Both the position numbers and the translations under genes were made by a program. From contig NZ_AP031497.1 of the NCBI RefSeq assembly GCF_042853465.1, positions 3,162,001 to 3,226,000 of the forward strand: DNA of 64,000 nucleotides. Reading direction: 5' to 3'. This stretch comes from Simiduia litorea (GTDB lineage Bacteria > Pseudomonadota > Gammaproteobacteria > Pseudomonadales > Cellvibrionaceae). Shown here piece by piece: positions 17,415 through 26,435 of this stretch (positions are counted from its first letter, which is position 1; every line of letters starts with the position of its first letter). The notes under the pieces were generated by a model. The model made no database searches. It was not told the DNA's origin and saw only the letters and a program-made list of their open reading frames with translations.

Positions 17415-18785
17415 ATGAAGCAAACACCCAAGAGACAACTTAGACCCCTCATTACTCTGGCACTGGTGGCCAGTTGCGCGGTAGCGACCGCCTCGGATAT
17501 CGTGAACGCCAGTTTTGAGGAATCCTGGCAGGGATGGACTCAATCCACTGGCAATTTATCGATTTCCAACGACGCGAGAACGGGCGCTCATTCACTCAAG
17601 CTCAGCAGCCAAGGCGCCTTCGCCGCGCAAACACTTAACCTTGCGCCAAACACCAAATATCAACTCAGTGCCTATTTGTTGGGTGCTGGAACGCTCGGCG
17701 TGAAATCCAACGGCCAACTGTTCTTCGATCAACCGAAAAAGCGAGTCAAGGAGTGGACGCAGCTAGCGGTCGTTTTCGAATCTTCCGATAACGGCAGCGC
17801 TACTATTTTTGCCAGTTTTGCGGGCACAGAGGGGCGTTTCGACGACTTCAACCTAACCGCAGTAAACGACAACAGCACCGCTGTCAGCGCCAAAATTTTA
17901 CCTAGCACTGCCGGCGGCACCGGCTTATCACCTGACTTACCACCAGGCAGAAATTTTGATTTGCTCGGCTGGTATCTCAACACGCCAGGTGACGAAAATG
18001 ACGACGGCATCTGCGATCGTTTCGACGAAGTCGATCTCGCCAAAGGCGCGACGGATTCGCGCTACTTTTATACCGCGCCAGACGGCGGCATGGTGTTCAA
18101 GGCCACGGTCGCGGGCGCCAAGACTTCAAAAAATACTAAATTCACCCGCACTGAATTACGTGAAATGTTGCGACGCGGCGACAAATCCATCAAAACGAAG
18201 GCCGACGCTGGCCCCAACAAAAATAACTGGGTTTTCTCATCGGCACCAACACGCATTCACAAATTGGCCGGCGGCATTGACGGCCGTATGGAAGCGACGC
18301 TAGCCGTGAATGCGGTAACCACAACGGGTGACGCCGGCCAAGTAGGTCGAGTCATTGTCGGCCAAATTCACGCCGATAGAGATGAACCAGTTCGACTCTA
18401 CTACCGCAAGTTACCCCAAAACACTCGGGGCTCGATTTATTTCGCCCACGAACCTTCACGCGGCCACGGCGACGAGCAATTCATTGAACTAATTGGTAGC
18501 AAATCTAACTCGGCATCAGACCCAGAAAAAGGTTTCGCCTTGAACGAAAAATTTTCTTATGTCATCGATGTAAAAGGCAACACGCTGTTAGTTGAAATCA
18601 GTCAGAACGGAAAAACTCTGGCTAGCAAAAGCGTCGACATGACCCACAGCGGTTATAACGTCGCCAGCGACTACATGTACTTCAAAGCCGGCGTCTACAA
18701 CCAAAACAGCACCGGCAACCCAGAAGATTTTGTGCAAGCCACTTTTTACCGCTTAAACACATCGCACACGGGCTACAAACCATAG
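17415..18785 (+). CDS. Secreted alginate lyase, polysaccharide lyase family 7
   Basis: Extracellular or periplasmic endo-type alginate lyase (456 aa) cleaving by beta-elimination. A signal peptide (to about residue 27, ATAS) precedes a jelly-roll carbohydrate-binding-like module (about 28-150), a Gly/Pro linker and a PL7 catalytic domain (about 180-456). The three diagnostic PL7 motifs are all present: RTELRE (245-250), QIH (317-319) and YFKAGVYNQ (about 433-441); they carry the catalytic Arg, Gln, His and Tyr. In this family the QIH form is associated with guluronate-containing alginate, so polyG/polyMG preference is inferred. It leads an operon with the beta-helix lipoprotein 66 bp downstream. 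Confidence 0.94.
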   Translation: MKQTPKRQLRPLITLALVASCAVATASDIVNASFEESWQGWTQSTGNLSISNDARTGAHSLKLSSQGAFAAQTLNLAPNTKYQLSAYLLGAGTLGVKSNGQLFFDQPKKRVKEWTQLAVVFESSDNGSATIFASFAGTEGRFDDFNLTAVNDNSTAVSAKILPSTAGGTGLSPDLPPGRNFDLLGWYLNTPGDENDDGICDRFDEVDLAKGATDSRYFYTAPDGGMVFKATVAGAKTSKNTKFTRTELREMLRRGDKSIKTKADAGPNKNNWVFSSAPTRIHKLAGGIDGRMEATLAVNAVTTTGDAGQVGRVIVGQIHADRDEPVRLYYRKLPQNTRGSIYFAHEPSRGHGDEQFIELIGSKSNSASDPEKGFALNEKFSYVIDVKGNTLLVEISQNGKTLASKSVDMTHSGYNVASDYMYFKAGVYNQNSTGNPEDFVQATFYRLNTSHTGYKP

Positions 18786-18851
18786 CGACGTCACGCAGTA
18801 TCCATTAACTAAAAAGCAAGACCACGAGCAATAAAATAGAGGACAATAAAA

Positions 18852-21833
18852 ATGTATAAGCAAACACTATTATCACTCGCAGTTACCGCGATATTAGCCG
18901 GTTGTGGCGGTAGCGATAAAGCACCGAGCAACCAAAACGGCATGGTCAGCGTTACTGGCACGCCGAGCGTGGGCGCAACCTTGACAGCAACAGTGGAAGA
19001 TCAAGACGGTGTGGTTGAATCATCCATTATTTATGCGTGGTACGCCGATGGTCGCGTCATTACTGGTGCCACGGGCCAGACCTATGTCATTACTACCGAT
19101 GACATAGGTAAAGAAATTACCGTTATTGTTGGCTACCAAGGCAAGAATGGTGTGCGAGAATCGCAGACCTCCGCACCGGTAGCAGAAATTCCTGCATCAG
19201 TCAGCGTTGCTGCCACCTTTATTCATGGGTTGGTTACTGGTGGTAGCTGTTCGGTTTATGTGATTACCGAAACCGGTGCCAAAGGTAACGAACTTGCATC
19301 GGCAACCACCGCAAACGGTGCAGTTTCCTTTGGCAACGTAGAACATGACGGTTACGGGTTAATCGAGTGCACCGGTGGCACTTACCTTGACGAAGCCACT
19401 GGCACCACATTAACGGCGCCGCTAACCCGCGCCGTCGTTGACATGAGCGAAGGTGGTGATTTCGTTGTGTCGCCGCTGACCGAAATGGCCGTGCAGTTAG
19501 CCGAAGCCGACGCCGCAGGCCTACGCTCTGCGGTTACAACGTATAATGCCTTAGTGGCTACCAAATTTGGCCTATCGACGATCGACATCACCACCGTACA
19601 GCCAACGAATTTGCAAACAACCGCTGCGGCAAACGATGCAGCCGGTAAATACGCCACCGTAATTGCACTGATATCCCAGGTCGACGACAACGAAGCTGGT
19701 AGCGCCGCAGATATCATCAACGATTTCGCCGCTGACCTGCGTGACGGTTCACTGTCTAGCACCTCCATTCAATTGCTCGTCACTGCCGAAGCAGACTTAC
19801 CCACCTCATCGGTTGGTACAAATCTAAATCTAACCGCGCTCGACGCCATTTCCGTTGCTGCTGGCATGACTAACACGCCCGGCTCCGTTGCGATTCAAGG
19901 CTCTGCGAGCGTTGGCTCCACACTAACCGCCGCTGTAACCGATGCGAACGGTTTTGACAGCGTAAGCTATCAGTGGTCAGCCAATGGCGTGCCCGTTAAT
20001 GGCGCAACCACGTCCACATTGACAGTCGACAGCTCTGTTCTCGGCGACACCATCACCGTAATGGTGACCTACACCGATAACTCAGGTTTTAGTGAGCAGG
20101 CAACATCTGCGCCTACTGGCGCTGTAACTACCGTTGCAACTAACACACCTGGAAGCTTGGGAGCCATTAGCGGGCTCTATGAAGTAGATTCTGCGTTAAG
20201 TGTTGCGGCGCCTACCGATGCCAACGGCATCAGCGGCAGCATCAATTACCAATGGAAAGCCAACGGTGAAGACATCGCCAATGCAAATGCCTCAACCTAT
20301 ACCCTGAGCGCCGCTGACGTGGGTAAGACCTTGTCAGTTGCTGTCACCTATACCGACAACGACGGTTTTGATGAATCCCTAAGCGCTACCGCAACTGACA
20401 TAGTTTTTAGCGCCATTGTGAATAACACCGCCGAGTTGACCACGGCACTGGCGGATAGCACTATTGCTGTGTCTGGTGCCATTGTGGGGTTAAGCGGCGG
20501 CGCAGCAAGCTATGTCAATGTCGGTGAAATTAAACCCGCCAATGGCGTAACCCTTACCCGCACTGCAGGTAGCGGCGCCGTTCTTACCGGCCAGCTGTGC
20601 CTTGAGGTGGGTAACGATGTTGTGATCGATGGCCTCGCGTTTGACGCTCTCGATTATGTTACCGGCAGTGAATGTGAAGGCAACGGCGTTTCCTTTGTCT
20701 TTATATCAGGCATTAACGCCATCATGCGCAATAACAGTTTTTTGGGAGAAGCTGTTGCGGTCAATAAGGCCAACTATGTCACGGTGAAAGGCTATCAAGT
20801 GCTGATTGAGCGCAACTATTTTACCGGTAAAAACCGTAGCTTAGAGGGCGCCTATGTCAGCACCTTTGCCAACTCCATAGAGTTGGATCAAGAATCTCAC
20901 ACCATCCAATACAACCACTTTAGCGATGCGGGGAATGCGGACGGGTCTTTGAATTCGTCGGCCATGGCACTACAAATTGGCCGCACCACAGGAAGCGGCG
21001 CACAAGACCCTGGCTACACTAAAGTTCAATACAACTTGTTTGAAGACACACGCACTAACCAGCGAGTCATTCGTGTTCAATCAGGTGAAAATATTTTCCA
21101 CGGCAATACCTTTGACAACACCGACGGTGTTCTCGGTTTAGAGGATGGCTTCCACAATACCGTGACAGATAATATCTTCGCTGGCGCCAACGCGAGTGGC
21201 GATGGTGCCATTGCCTTTGCACCGCTGGGGCACGTTATTACGGGTAACTATATTAACAACTTGGCGACCACAAGCTCTGATAAAAAGGCTGGCTTGGTAC
21301 TTTATTCGGCGGCGCTCACGGGCTCAGGTAACGCGGCAATTATTGCCGCCAAAACAGCTGAAGAAATGAAAGTGACTGTGGCAAATAACACCATCATCAA
21401 TGCCAAACAGGCCATTCTACTTGCCGCATCTGGCTGTAGTGTACTTCCTGCGTTTTTAGAATTTAGCAATAACCTAATTGCCAACCAGTCGACTGCAGAG
21501 TCGATTAACGGCAATAGCAATGGTGCGGGCCGATCTGCCATTAGGGATTCTTATTTTCCCACCTGTAGCTTCAATGCAAGCACCACGTTTAATGCTAACC
21601 ACTTTTACTCTGAGTCATTATCGAATACCGGACACTTTGCTTTCGCGGACTTCGGTGGCACAGGTAATATCGCTGGAGCAGAAGATGGTGCAACACTGAC
21701 AGCACCAAATGCTAACAACATGGTAGAAGGTAGCGGTGCCGATGCCAATATTGGTGCAGACATCGATGGCCTGACATTCATTACGTCAGACATGGTAGGT
21801 CCTGGCAGCACCTGGACAGTAACACTACCTTAA
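18852..21833 (+). CDS. Lipoprotein with Ig-like repeats and a PL6-like right-handed beta-helix
   Basis: A 993-aa surface or periplasmic lipoprotein (lipobox ILAGC, Cys18). It contains three copies of a bacterial Ig-like repeat (about 30-115, 345-425 and 435-515; core SVGATLTA...YAWYADGRVITGAT). Between the first two is an unassigned domain (about 117-330). The C-terminal about 470 residues form a parallel beta-helix like PL6 alginate lyases/chondroitinase B (NYFTGKN; ALQIGRTTG; YNLFEDTRTNQ; GHVITGNYINNL). At the positions where PL6 enzymes carry the catalytic Lys and Arg (K-S turn and LRHG), this protein has Gln (RVQSGENIF) and Glu (GLEDG), so it may be an alginate-binding protein or use another mechanism. 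It is downstream of the PL7 lyase in the same operon. Confidence 0.85.
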   Translation: MYKQTLLSLAVTAILAGCGGSDKAPSNQNGMVSVTGTPSVGATLTATVEDQDGVVESSIIYAWYADGRVITGATGQTYVITTDDIGKEITVIVGYQGKNGVRESQTSAPVAEIPASVSVAATFIHGLVTGGSCSVYVITETGAKGNELASATTANGAVSFGNVEHDGYGLIECTGGTYLDEATGTTLTAPLTRAVVDMSEGGDFVVSPLTEMAVQLAEADAAGLRSAVTTYNALVATKFGLSTIDITTVQPTNLQTTAAANDAAGKYATVIALISQVDDNEAGSAADIINDFAADLRDGSLSSTSIQLLVTAEADLPTSSVGTNLNLTALDAISVAAGMTNTPGSVAIQGSASVGSTLTAAVTDANGFDSVSYQWSANGVPVNGATTSTLTVDSSVLGDTITVMVTYTDNSGFSEQATSAPTGAVTTVATNTPGSLGAISGLYEVDSALSVAAPTDANGISGSINYQWKANGEDIANANASTYTLSAADVGKTLSVAVTYTDNDGFDESLSATATDIVFSAIVNNTAELTTALADSTIAVSGAIVGLSGGAASYVNVGEIKPANGVTLTRTAGSGAVLTGQLCLEVGNDVVIDGLAFDALDYVTGSECEGNGVSFVFISGINAIMRNNSFLGEAVAVNKANYVTVKGYQVLIERNYFTGKNRSLEGAYVSTFANSIELDQESHTIQYNHFSDAGNADGSLNSSAMALQIGRTTGSGAQDPGYTKVQYNLFEDTRTNQRVIRVQSGENIFHGNTFDNTDGVLGLEDGFHNTVTDNIFAGANASGDGAIAFAPLGHVITGNYINNLATTSSDKKAGLVLYSAALTGSGNAAIIAAKTAEEMKVTVANNTIINAKQAILLAASGCSVLPAFLEFSNNLIANQSTAESINGNSNGAGRSAIRDSYFPTCSFNASTTFNANHFYSESLSNTGHFAFADFGGTGNIAGAEDGATLTAPNANNMVEGSGADANIGADIDGLTFITSDMVGPGSTWTVTLP

Positions 21834-21854
21834 TCTGCTAGCTGACACATGAAG

Positions 21855-21884
21855 AGGCGCCCAATCGCATTGGGCGCCTTTTTT
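21855..21884 (+). terminator. Rho-independent terminator of the lyase operon
   Basis: AGGCGCCCAAT and ATTGGGCGCCT pair around a CGC loop and are followed by a run of six T. It begins 22 bases after the stop of the beta-helix lipoprotein gene. Confidence 0.92.
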
Positions 21885-22025
21885 ATTGGCCCCACGTTAG
21901 GGCCATTTCCCTTCGCTAACTTTATTTCACCGGTAAATACCTATACCCTTCCGTCTGTGCGCGCCATGTAGCATCAACCGGCACAATAGGCGGTCTTGAA
22001 TAATCCAAGGGGGTGGCCACTAGTT

Positions 22026-22790
22026 ATGCAGAAAAAAGCAGGGCGAAGCCCCACTGTTTGGCTATGCAACATCGTGCTGCTGACTTGGTTTTCCGCATCG
22101 GCCTTAGCCAGTGAGCTAGCGCTAAATCAACTGCGCTATATTACCGAGCACAGTCCACCTTACAATTTCGTCGAAGCCGGTGAACTCAAAGGCCCAGCGG
22201 TTGACCTGTTATTGATGGCAACGCAACAGGCAGGGAGCCCAGTGACGCGCCAGAGTATATTGGTTCAACCTTGGGCTAGAGCCTACCGCAACGCCCTTGA
22301 GGGCCCCAACACAGTCCTGTTCAATACCATTCGCACCCCAGCACGTGAAAAACTCTTCAAGTGGGCAGGGCCAACAGGGTCGGAAAAATACGTGCTGATT
22401 GCGGCGAAAGCGCGAAACATTGTTCTACATGGCGGTGCCGATATCGCGAAGTACCGCGTAGGCGCCGTGAGGGATGACGCCGGCGAATCCTATTTGCGCG
22501 ATTTAAACATACCGTCGAGGAATATTACCCTTGCCACCAACGTAAACAGTCTGGGCAAAATGTTGAAAGCCGGCCGCATCGATATGTGGGCCTTCGGAGA
22601 AGACGGCTGGCGGCAGAGCCTAGAAGACTCTGCCATCAATCCATCCAATTACGAAACCGTATATGTGCTTAAAAAGAATGACTACTACTTCGCTTTTAGC
22701 CTCGACGTTGACGACAAACTCGTAGCCGACATGCAACAGGCGATAGACGTTATTCTACAAGCGAACGCCAAAAGCATTCAGTTAGACTAA
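22026..22790 (+). CDS. Periplasmic solute-binding protein (SBP family 3-like)
   Basis: A 254-aa exported protein. Its signal peptide (about 1-27, ending SALAS) is followed by a type-2 periplasmic binding fold: LRYITEHSPPYNFVEAGELKGPAVDLLLMATQQAG at the first lobe, the ARAYRNAL and TRTPAREKLFKW segments, and KAGRIDMWAFGEDG in the second lobe. Related proteins bind polar amino acids or small ligands for ABC import or for sensing; no permease or ATPase accompanies it here, so a sensory or orphan role is possible. I placed the start at ATG 22026; a TTG 30 bp upstream is in frame but less likely. A purine-rich AAGGGGG lies 12 bases upstream. Confidence 0.8.
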   Translation: MQKKAGRSPTVWLCNIVLLTWFSASALASELALNQLRYITEHSPPYNFVEAGELKGPAVDLLLMATQQAGSPVTRQSILVQPWARAYRNALEGPNTVLFNTIRTPAREKLFKWAGPTGSEKYVLIAAKARNIVLHGGADIAKYRVGAVRDDAGESYLRDLNIPSRNITLATNVNSLGKMLKAGRIDMWAFGEDGWRQSLEDSAINPSNYETVYVLKKNDYYFAFSLDVDDKLVADMQQAIDVILQANAKSIQLD

Positions 22791-22872
22791 CGCGCGTTCG
22801 GCACCGAATAAACACACTTACCGACGCAGCATTCAAACCAACATTATGCACCTGAGTCACTAAATCGCCAGG

Positions 22873-24048
22873 CTATTTCTCCAGCGTAAACGTTAGACCG
22901 GCATTAGCTTGCAACCTATCGATTAACAACGTCCCTAGGGCCGACGCCGGAGTCCAAATGCCACCTGCGACAGACGCTGGATTCTTTAACAGCGCCACAG
23001 CGCATTCACTAATCATCTTGCTGGTGGAACCATAGCCCGGGTCTTTATCACCCCTGACGCTTGCCGACAAAACTTCACCTTCACTATTTGAACCCACAAA
23101 AAGCACATCATAAAAGCCCGTCTCCCGCTCCTCCTTGGACGGCCCTTCACCAGGCTGCATGGGATTTTTAGCCATGGATTTATCTTCCGCAACGGCTTTT
23201 GCCATCATCTCGCCCTTTTCACCTGGACCAGTCAACAACATCTCATCGTATACAAAATTTTCACCATAGCGATGCGTCAACAACAGATTCGAACGATGGA
23301 TATTTTTGGTATTAATCGTCGCCATCACAAAGGGCGCCGACCAGCTATTTAAGTCCGGCTCAAACAGTGGCACCAGCCCAGTGGGCTGCTCCGGACCCGC
23401 GAAATGCTCGGTCAACGCAAAGGGATCGGTTAACACCTTAACCAAGGCTGGATTCTGTGCCGCGGCCTTCATCGTCAAGCGAAAACTCTCTAAGGTGCCA
23501 CCAGAAAATGTTCCCTTCATCGCGCGAACTCTACCTTTCACCCGCGCTAGGGGTTTACCCCATTTTTTCAGTGCAGCCAACTGCAGAAATAAAACGCCGA
23601 GATCAAAAGGCACAGAGTCGAAGCCACATGAGAATACAATACGCGCACCGCTCGCCTTAGCCGCAGCACTATGTGTCGCAATCATCTCGTGCATCCACGC
23701 CGGCTCGCCACATAAATCGACATAGTCAGTTCCCGCCTCACAACAGAGCCCAACCAACGCCGAACCATATTTTTGATAGGGTCCCACAGTGGTCAAGATC
23801 ACCTGCGTTCGCGACACTAACGATTTTATCGACGCTTCATTGCCAACATCTGCCACAACCAAAGGTATACCGTCAGGGATACCCATTTCATCTCTTACCT
23901 GTTCTAGCTTTTCTCGACTACGGCCAGCCATCGCCCATTTAACATCACCATTCACGCCATAGCGCTTATTCAGATACTCGCACACGAGGCGACCGGTATA
24001 GCCAGTTGCACCGTAGACTACCAGACCAAATTCGCGTTTTGCTGTCAT
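22873..24048 (-). CDS. Saccharopine dehydrogenase-like NAD(P)-binding oxidoreductase
   Basis: A 391-aa cytosolic protein of the saccharopine dehydrogenase/trans-acting enoyl reductase family. The Rossmann start is VVYGATGYTGRLVCEYL, followed by KWAMAGRSREKLEQV, VILTTVGPYQKYGSALV, the family signature DYVDLCGEPAWMHEMI and FSCGFDSVPFDLGVLF. Members act on lipids or polyketides in mycobacteria, but the role in gammaproteobacteria is not established, so no substrate is assigned. It is transcribed away from the following carbohydrate genes and seems unrelated to them. Confidence 0.88.
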   Translation of the reverse strand: MTAKREFGLVVYGATGYTGRLVCEYLNKRYGVNGDVKWAMAGRSREKLEQVRDEMGIPDGIPLVVADVGNEASIKSLVSRTQVILTTVGPYQKYGSALVGLCCEAGTDYVDLCGEPAWMHEMIATHSAAAKASGARIVFSCGFDSVPFDLGVLFLQLAALKKWGKPLARVKGRVRAMKGTFSGGTLESFRLTMKAAAQNPALVKVLTDPFALTEHFAGPEQPTGLVPLFEPDLNSWSAPFVMATINTKNIHRSNLLLTHRYGENFVYDEMLLTGPGEKGEMMAKAVAEDKSMAKNPMQPGEGPSKEERETGFYDVLFVGSNSEGEVLSASVRGDKDPGYGSTSKMISECAVALLKNPASVAGGIWTPASALGTLLIDRLQANAGLTFTLEK

Positions 24049-24485
24049 ACAGTCACCAATTATTTAATATAGTTAATGAAATAAATGCTTTAGCCAAAAC
24101 GCCCGATTTTTCAATCAACAGGCGCGACCAGGTAAAAGCGCTAAGGTAAAAAACGTTTAGGCATCATCGCATAGGCTAAAACCAATAAGAAATAATGAAA
24201 TAAAATGGGCGATTATCAATACTCGTGATAGTTAATCCTTCTAGGGCAGCCCACTTGCAGGCGCTTGAGCAACCGTACCAATCTGTTTCAACGTTAGACG
24301 GCTGAAATACTCACAAATACCCATTTTGTGATTTGGTAGATAACAAAAACGAGCACCTGAGCACATCTCCTATCATTGCCCTAAAAAAACACACTCACAC
24401 CTTAAGTTCATAATTACCATATCAATCTACTTTTCACGTTTTGAGTCACTCCAGATCAACGCTCAATTTCAAATAAGGATTTACG
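24049..24485. promoter_or_regulatory. 437-bp spacer with a 7-bp inverted repeat
   Basis: This AT-rich spacer between divergent genes has no convincing ORF. The one notable element is TCACAAA (24311-24317) with TTTGTGA (24325-24331), perfect 7-bp arms around a 7-bp spacer, about 155 bp before the CBM6 gene. It could be an operator. A purine-rich AAGGA stands seven bases before the CBM6 gene's ATG. Confidence 0.25.
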
Positions 24486-25919
24486 ATGAAACCCGCTCGC
24501 ACTCTTCTCACTGGTTTATTTGTTGGCAGCGTTATCATGCTTGCCGCCAATTACAGCTACGCACTTGACCAATGCAATTTCACCAGCCAATGCAAAACAC
24601 AGTATGGCCCTATAGCAACCGACTGTGCCGATAGTTACTCTGATCACAGTGTATGTATGTGTGGTTCTCAACCCTGTGACAGTATGGAACCCAGCGCGCC
24701 GACCTTCGCAATACCGGGTCGAATTGAAGCCGAAGACTACCATCGCTACTTTGATACAAGCACAGGAAACAGTGGCGGACAATTTCGGTCCGACAACGTC
24801 GATATCGAAAAAACCACCGACCTAAATGCAGGCTTTAATGTGGGTTGGGTAGACGGCAATGAATGGCTAGAGTACGACATAAATGTACTCAACAGTGGCG
24901 CCCATAAAGCCACCATTCGGGTAGCATCCAAGCCCGGCAATGGCATGTTTACCTTAGCGGTAGATGGTACTAACCGCACCAATGCGATCGCAGTGGCGGC
25001 GACTGGGGGTTGGCAACAATGGCAAAACCTCCAGACCGACTTAGGCGAACTAACAGCTGGAAAGCACACCTTAAGATTCAACGTCTTAGCCGGTGGCTTT
25101 AACATTAACTGGATAGATATTCAGAAAACCACAGATACTGACAATGGTGCCGTCATGCTCGGAAAATTCAATACGTCAAAAGATTTACTATTAGGCCACT
25201 TTGACAGTAAACCCGACCCTGATGATATTCATGCGGTAGCCGGCCTCGGAACCATGTTAAAAGACGCACGTTTTTCTAAGGTAAAGTACCATGCTGTATC
25301 CGGCGCCTATGGCATACAGGGTGGTAACTATATTGAAGCTAACAATTTATTCAACTTGGCTTTTGGCGCGAACAACTGGTCAAATGCCCACCTCAATTGG
25401 AATAAAGCGCTGGATGAAACCACCAGCAAAGTCAAAGCAACACTCACGGCGAATGGCGATATTTGGATTCAAGAAGCGGGACAAAGTGATTTCACTGCGG
25501 ACATTGTCAAGCGCATTAAAGCTCAAATGCCAGCCATCAATACGAAAACTCGCATTCACGTAATTCAACATAGCCAATGGAACGAAGATAAAACAACCCC
25601 TGCAGACCTCAGTTATGTAAAGCAAAACACCGACTATCAAAAAATTGACGATGGCAATTCCAGCAATAATGCAACGCCCGGCTTTAATACAAAAAACGGT
25701 AGCTACTGGATCTCAGCCACGTCTAATGCATCCGTTGGACAACTCTGGACTGAAGCAAAAAAAGTGGCCGATGCCAGCATAGAAAATCACGTTGGTTGGG
25801 TTAACCCGACAATACGCGATGGCGGCTTTGATTTTTCGGATGTGGTAGAAGACACATGGATATTCGGCTTCAACAACCTGAAAAATACCGAAGGCTTCTT
25901 TAATGAGTTTTTAAACTAA
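24486..25919 (+). CDS. Secreted CBM6 protein with a novel C-terminal domain
   Basis: A 477-aa exported protein. A signal peptide (to about residue 26, SYA) is followed by a Cys-rich module (about 30-64, with six cysteines) of a kind often seen as a linker in marine agarases. A CBM6 carbohydrate-binding module spans about 78-214 (IEAEDYHRYF; VGWVDGNEWLEY; AATGGWQQWQ; AGKHTLRF; GGFNINWID). The last about 250 residues belong to no family I can name. They begin LLLGHFDSKPDPDDIHAVAGLG, whose acidic DxxPDPDD turn recalls the calcium site of nucleoside-hydrolase-like folds. The domain may be catalytic on a polysaccharide. The location in a carbohydrate-use region supports a degradative role, but this is inference. 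Confidence 0.85.
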   Translation: MKPARTLLTGLFVGSVIMLAANYSYALDQCNFTSQCKTQYGPIATDCADSYSDHSVCMCGSQPCDSMEPSAPTFAIPGRIEAEDYHRYFDTSTGNSGGQFRSDNVDIEKTTDLNAGFNVGWVDGNEWLEYDINVLNSGAHKATIRVASKPGNGMFTLAVDGTNRTNAIAVAATGGWQQWQNLQTDLGELTAGKHTLRFNVLAGGFNINWIDIQKTTDTDNGAVMLGKFNTSKDLLLGHFDSKPDPDDIHAVAGLGTMLKDARFSKVKYHAVSGAYGIQGGNYIEANNLFNLAFGANNWSNAHLNWNKALDETTSKVKATLTANGDIWIQEAGQSDFTADIVKRIKAQMPAINTKTRIHVIQHSQWNEDKTTPADLSYVKQNTDYQKIDDGNSSNNATPGFNTKNGSYWISATSNASVGQLWTEAKKVADASIENHVGWVNPTIRDGGFDFSDVVEDTWIFGFNNLKNTEGFFNEFLN

Positions 25920-25950
25920 GGTCTTTGTTGTTCACCGCTACACAATGCCT

Positions 25951-25986
25951 ATCACGCCAATTACTCGCACCGACTGTTGGCGTGAT
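25951..25986. terminator. 10-bp perfect hairpin after the CBM6 gene
   Basis: ATCACGCCAA and TTGGCGTGAT form a perfect stem with a 16-base loop, 31 bases after the stop. There is no T-run, so it is either a weak terminator or an mRNA 3'-end stabiliser. The rest of the 516-bp spacer up to 26435 has no gene. It contains an 11-bp direct repeat at 26213 and 26238 and a hairpin TGGCGC-TAAG-GCGCCA (26256-26271). Confidence 0.4.
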
Positions 25987-26212
25987 TCGCTTAACCAGCC
26001 AAAAGCTAATATACCCATCTACCACCCACACAGGCAGCACTAATACAGCGGCTCGCGTCAACAGCACCGTTCATTGTTCTCTGGATCTATAGCGCCAACC
26101 GAACTGGCTCTATATCGAGCCCCACTTTACCGTATCATTTTAACTATCTACCCAGCGCGGCTAGGCCTCATCAGCCGCTGATCCACCGTTTTCGCATTAA
26201 AGTTTAGGGCTG

Positions 26213-26248
26213 GTGTTTTTAACTAATTGTTTAACGCGTGTTTTTAAC
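26213..26248. repeat. Direct repeat GTGTTTTTAAC, two copies 25 bp apart
   Basis: GTGTTTTTAAC occurs at 26213-26223 and 26238-26248, about 190-220 bp before the serine hydrolase gene. The 25-bp period (between two and three helical turns) could be a tandem regulator site. No known motif was recognised. Confidence 0.3.
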
Positions 26249-26435
26249 GACGGTTTGGCGCTAAGGCGCCAGCGCAATAGCTGTTGTATTCAACACAACT
26301 AGACCTAAATGCTAGCCATGTGCATTTCAATAGACGGGTAGATAAACATCATAGCTTTTAGCAGCGGAATAGGTTGTACCCACGCTCAGCTATCCGACAA
26401 CGCGAAAAATAATGTTAATTAGCGAGAGAATCCAG

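Noticed and set aside
24311..24331. TCACAAA-N7-TTTGTGA considered as a CRP site
   Set aside because: The half sites face the wrong way for CRP (TGTGA-N6-TCACA), so it is kept only as an unassigned inverted repeat.
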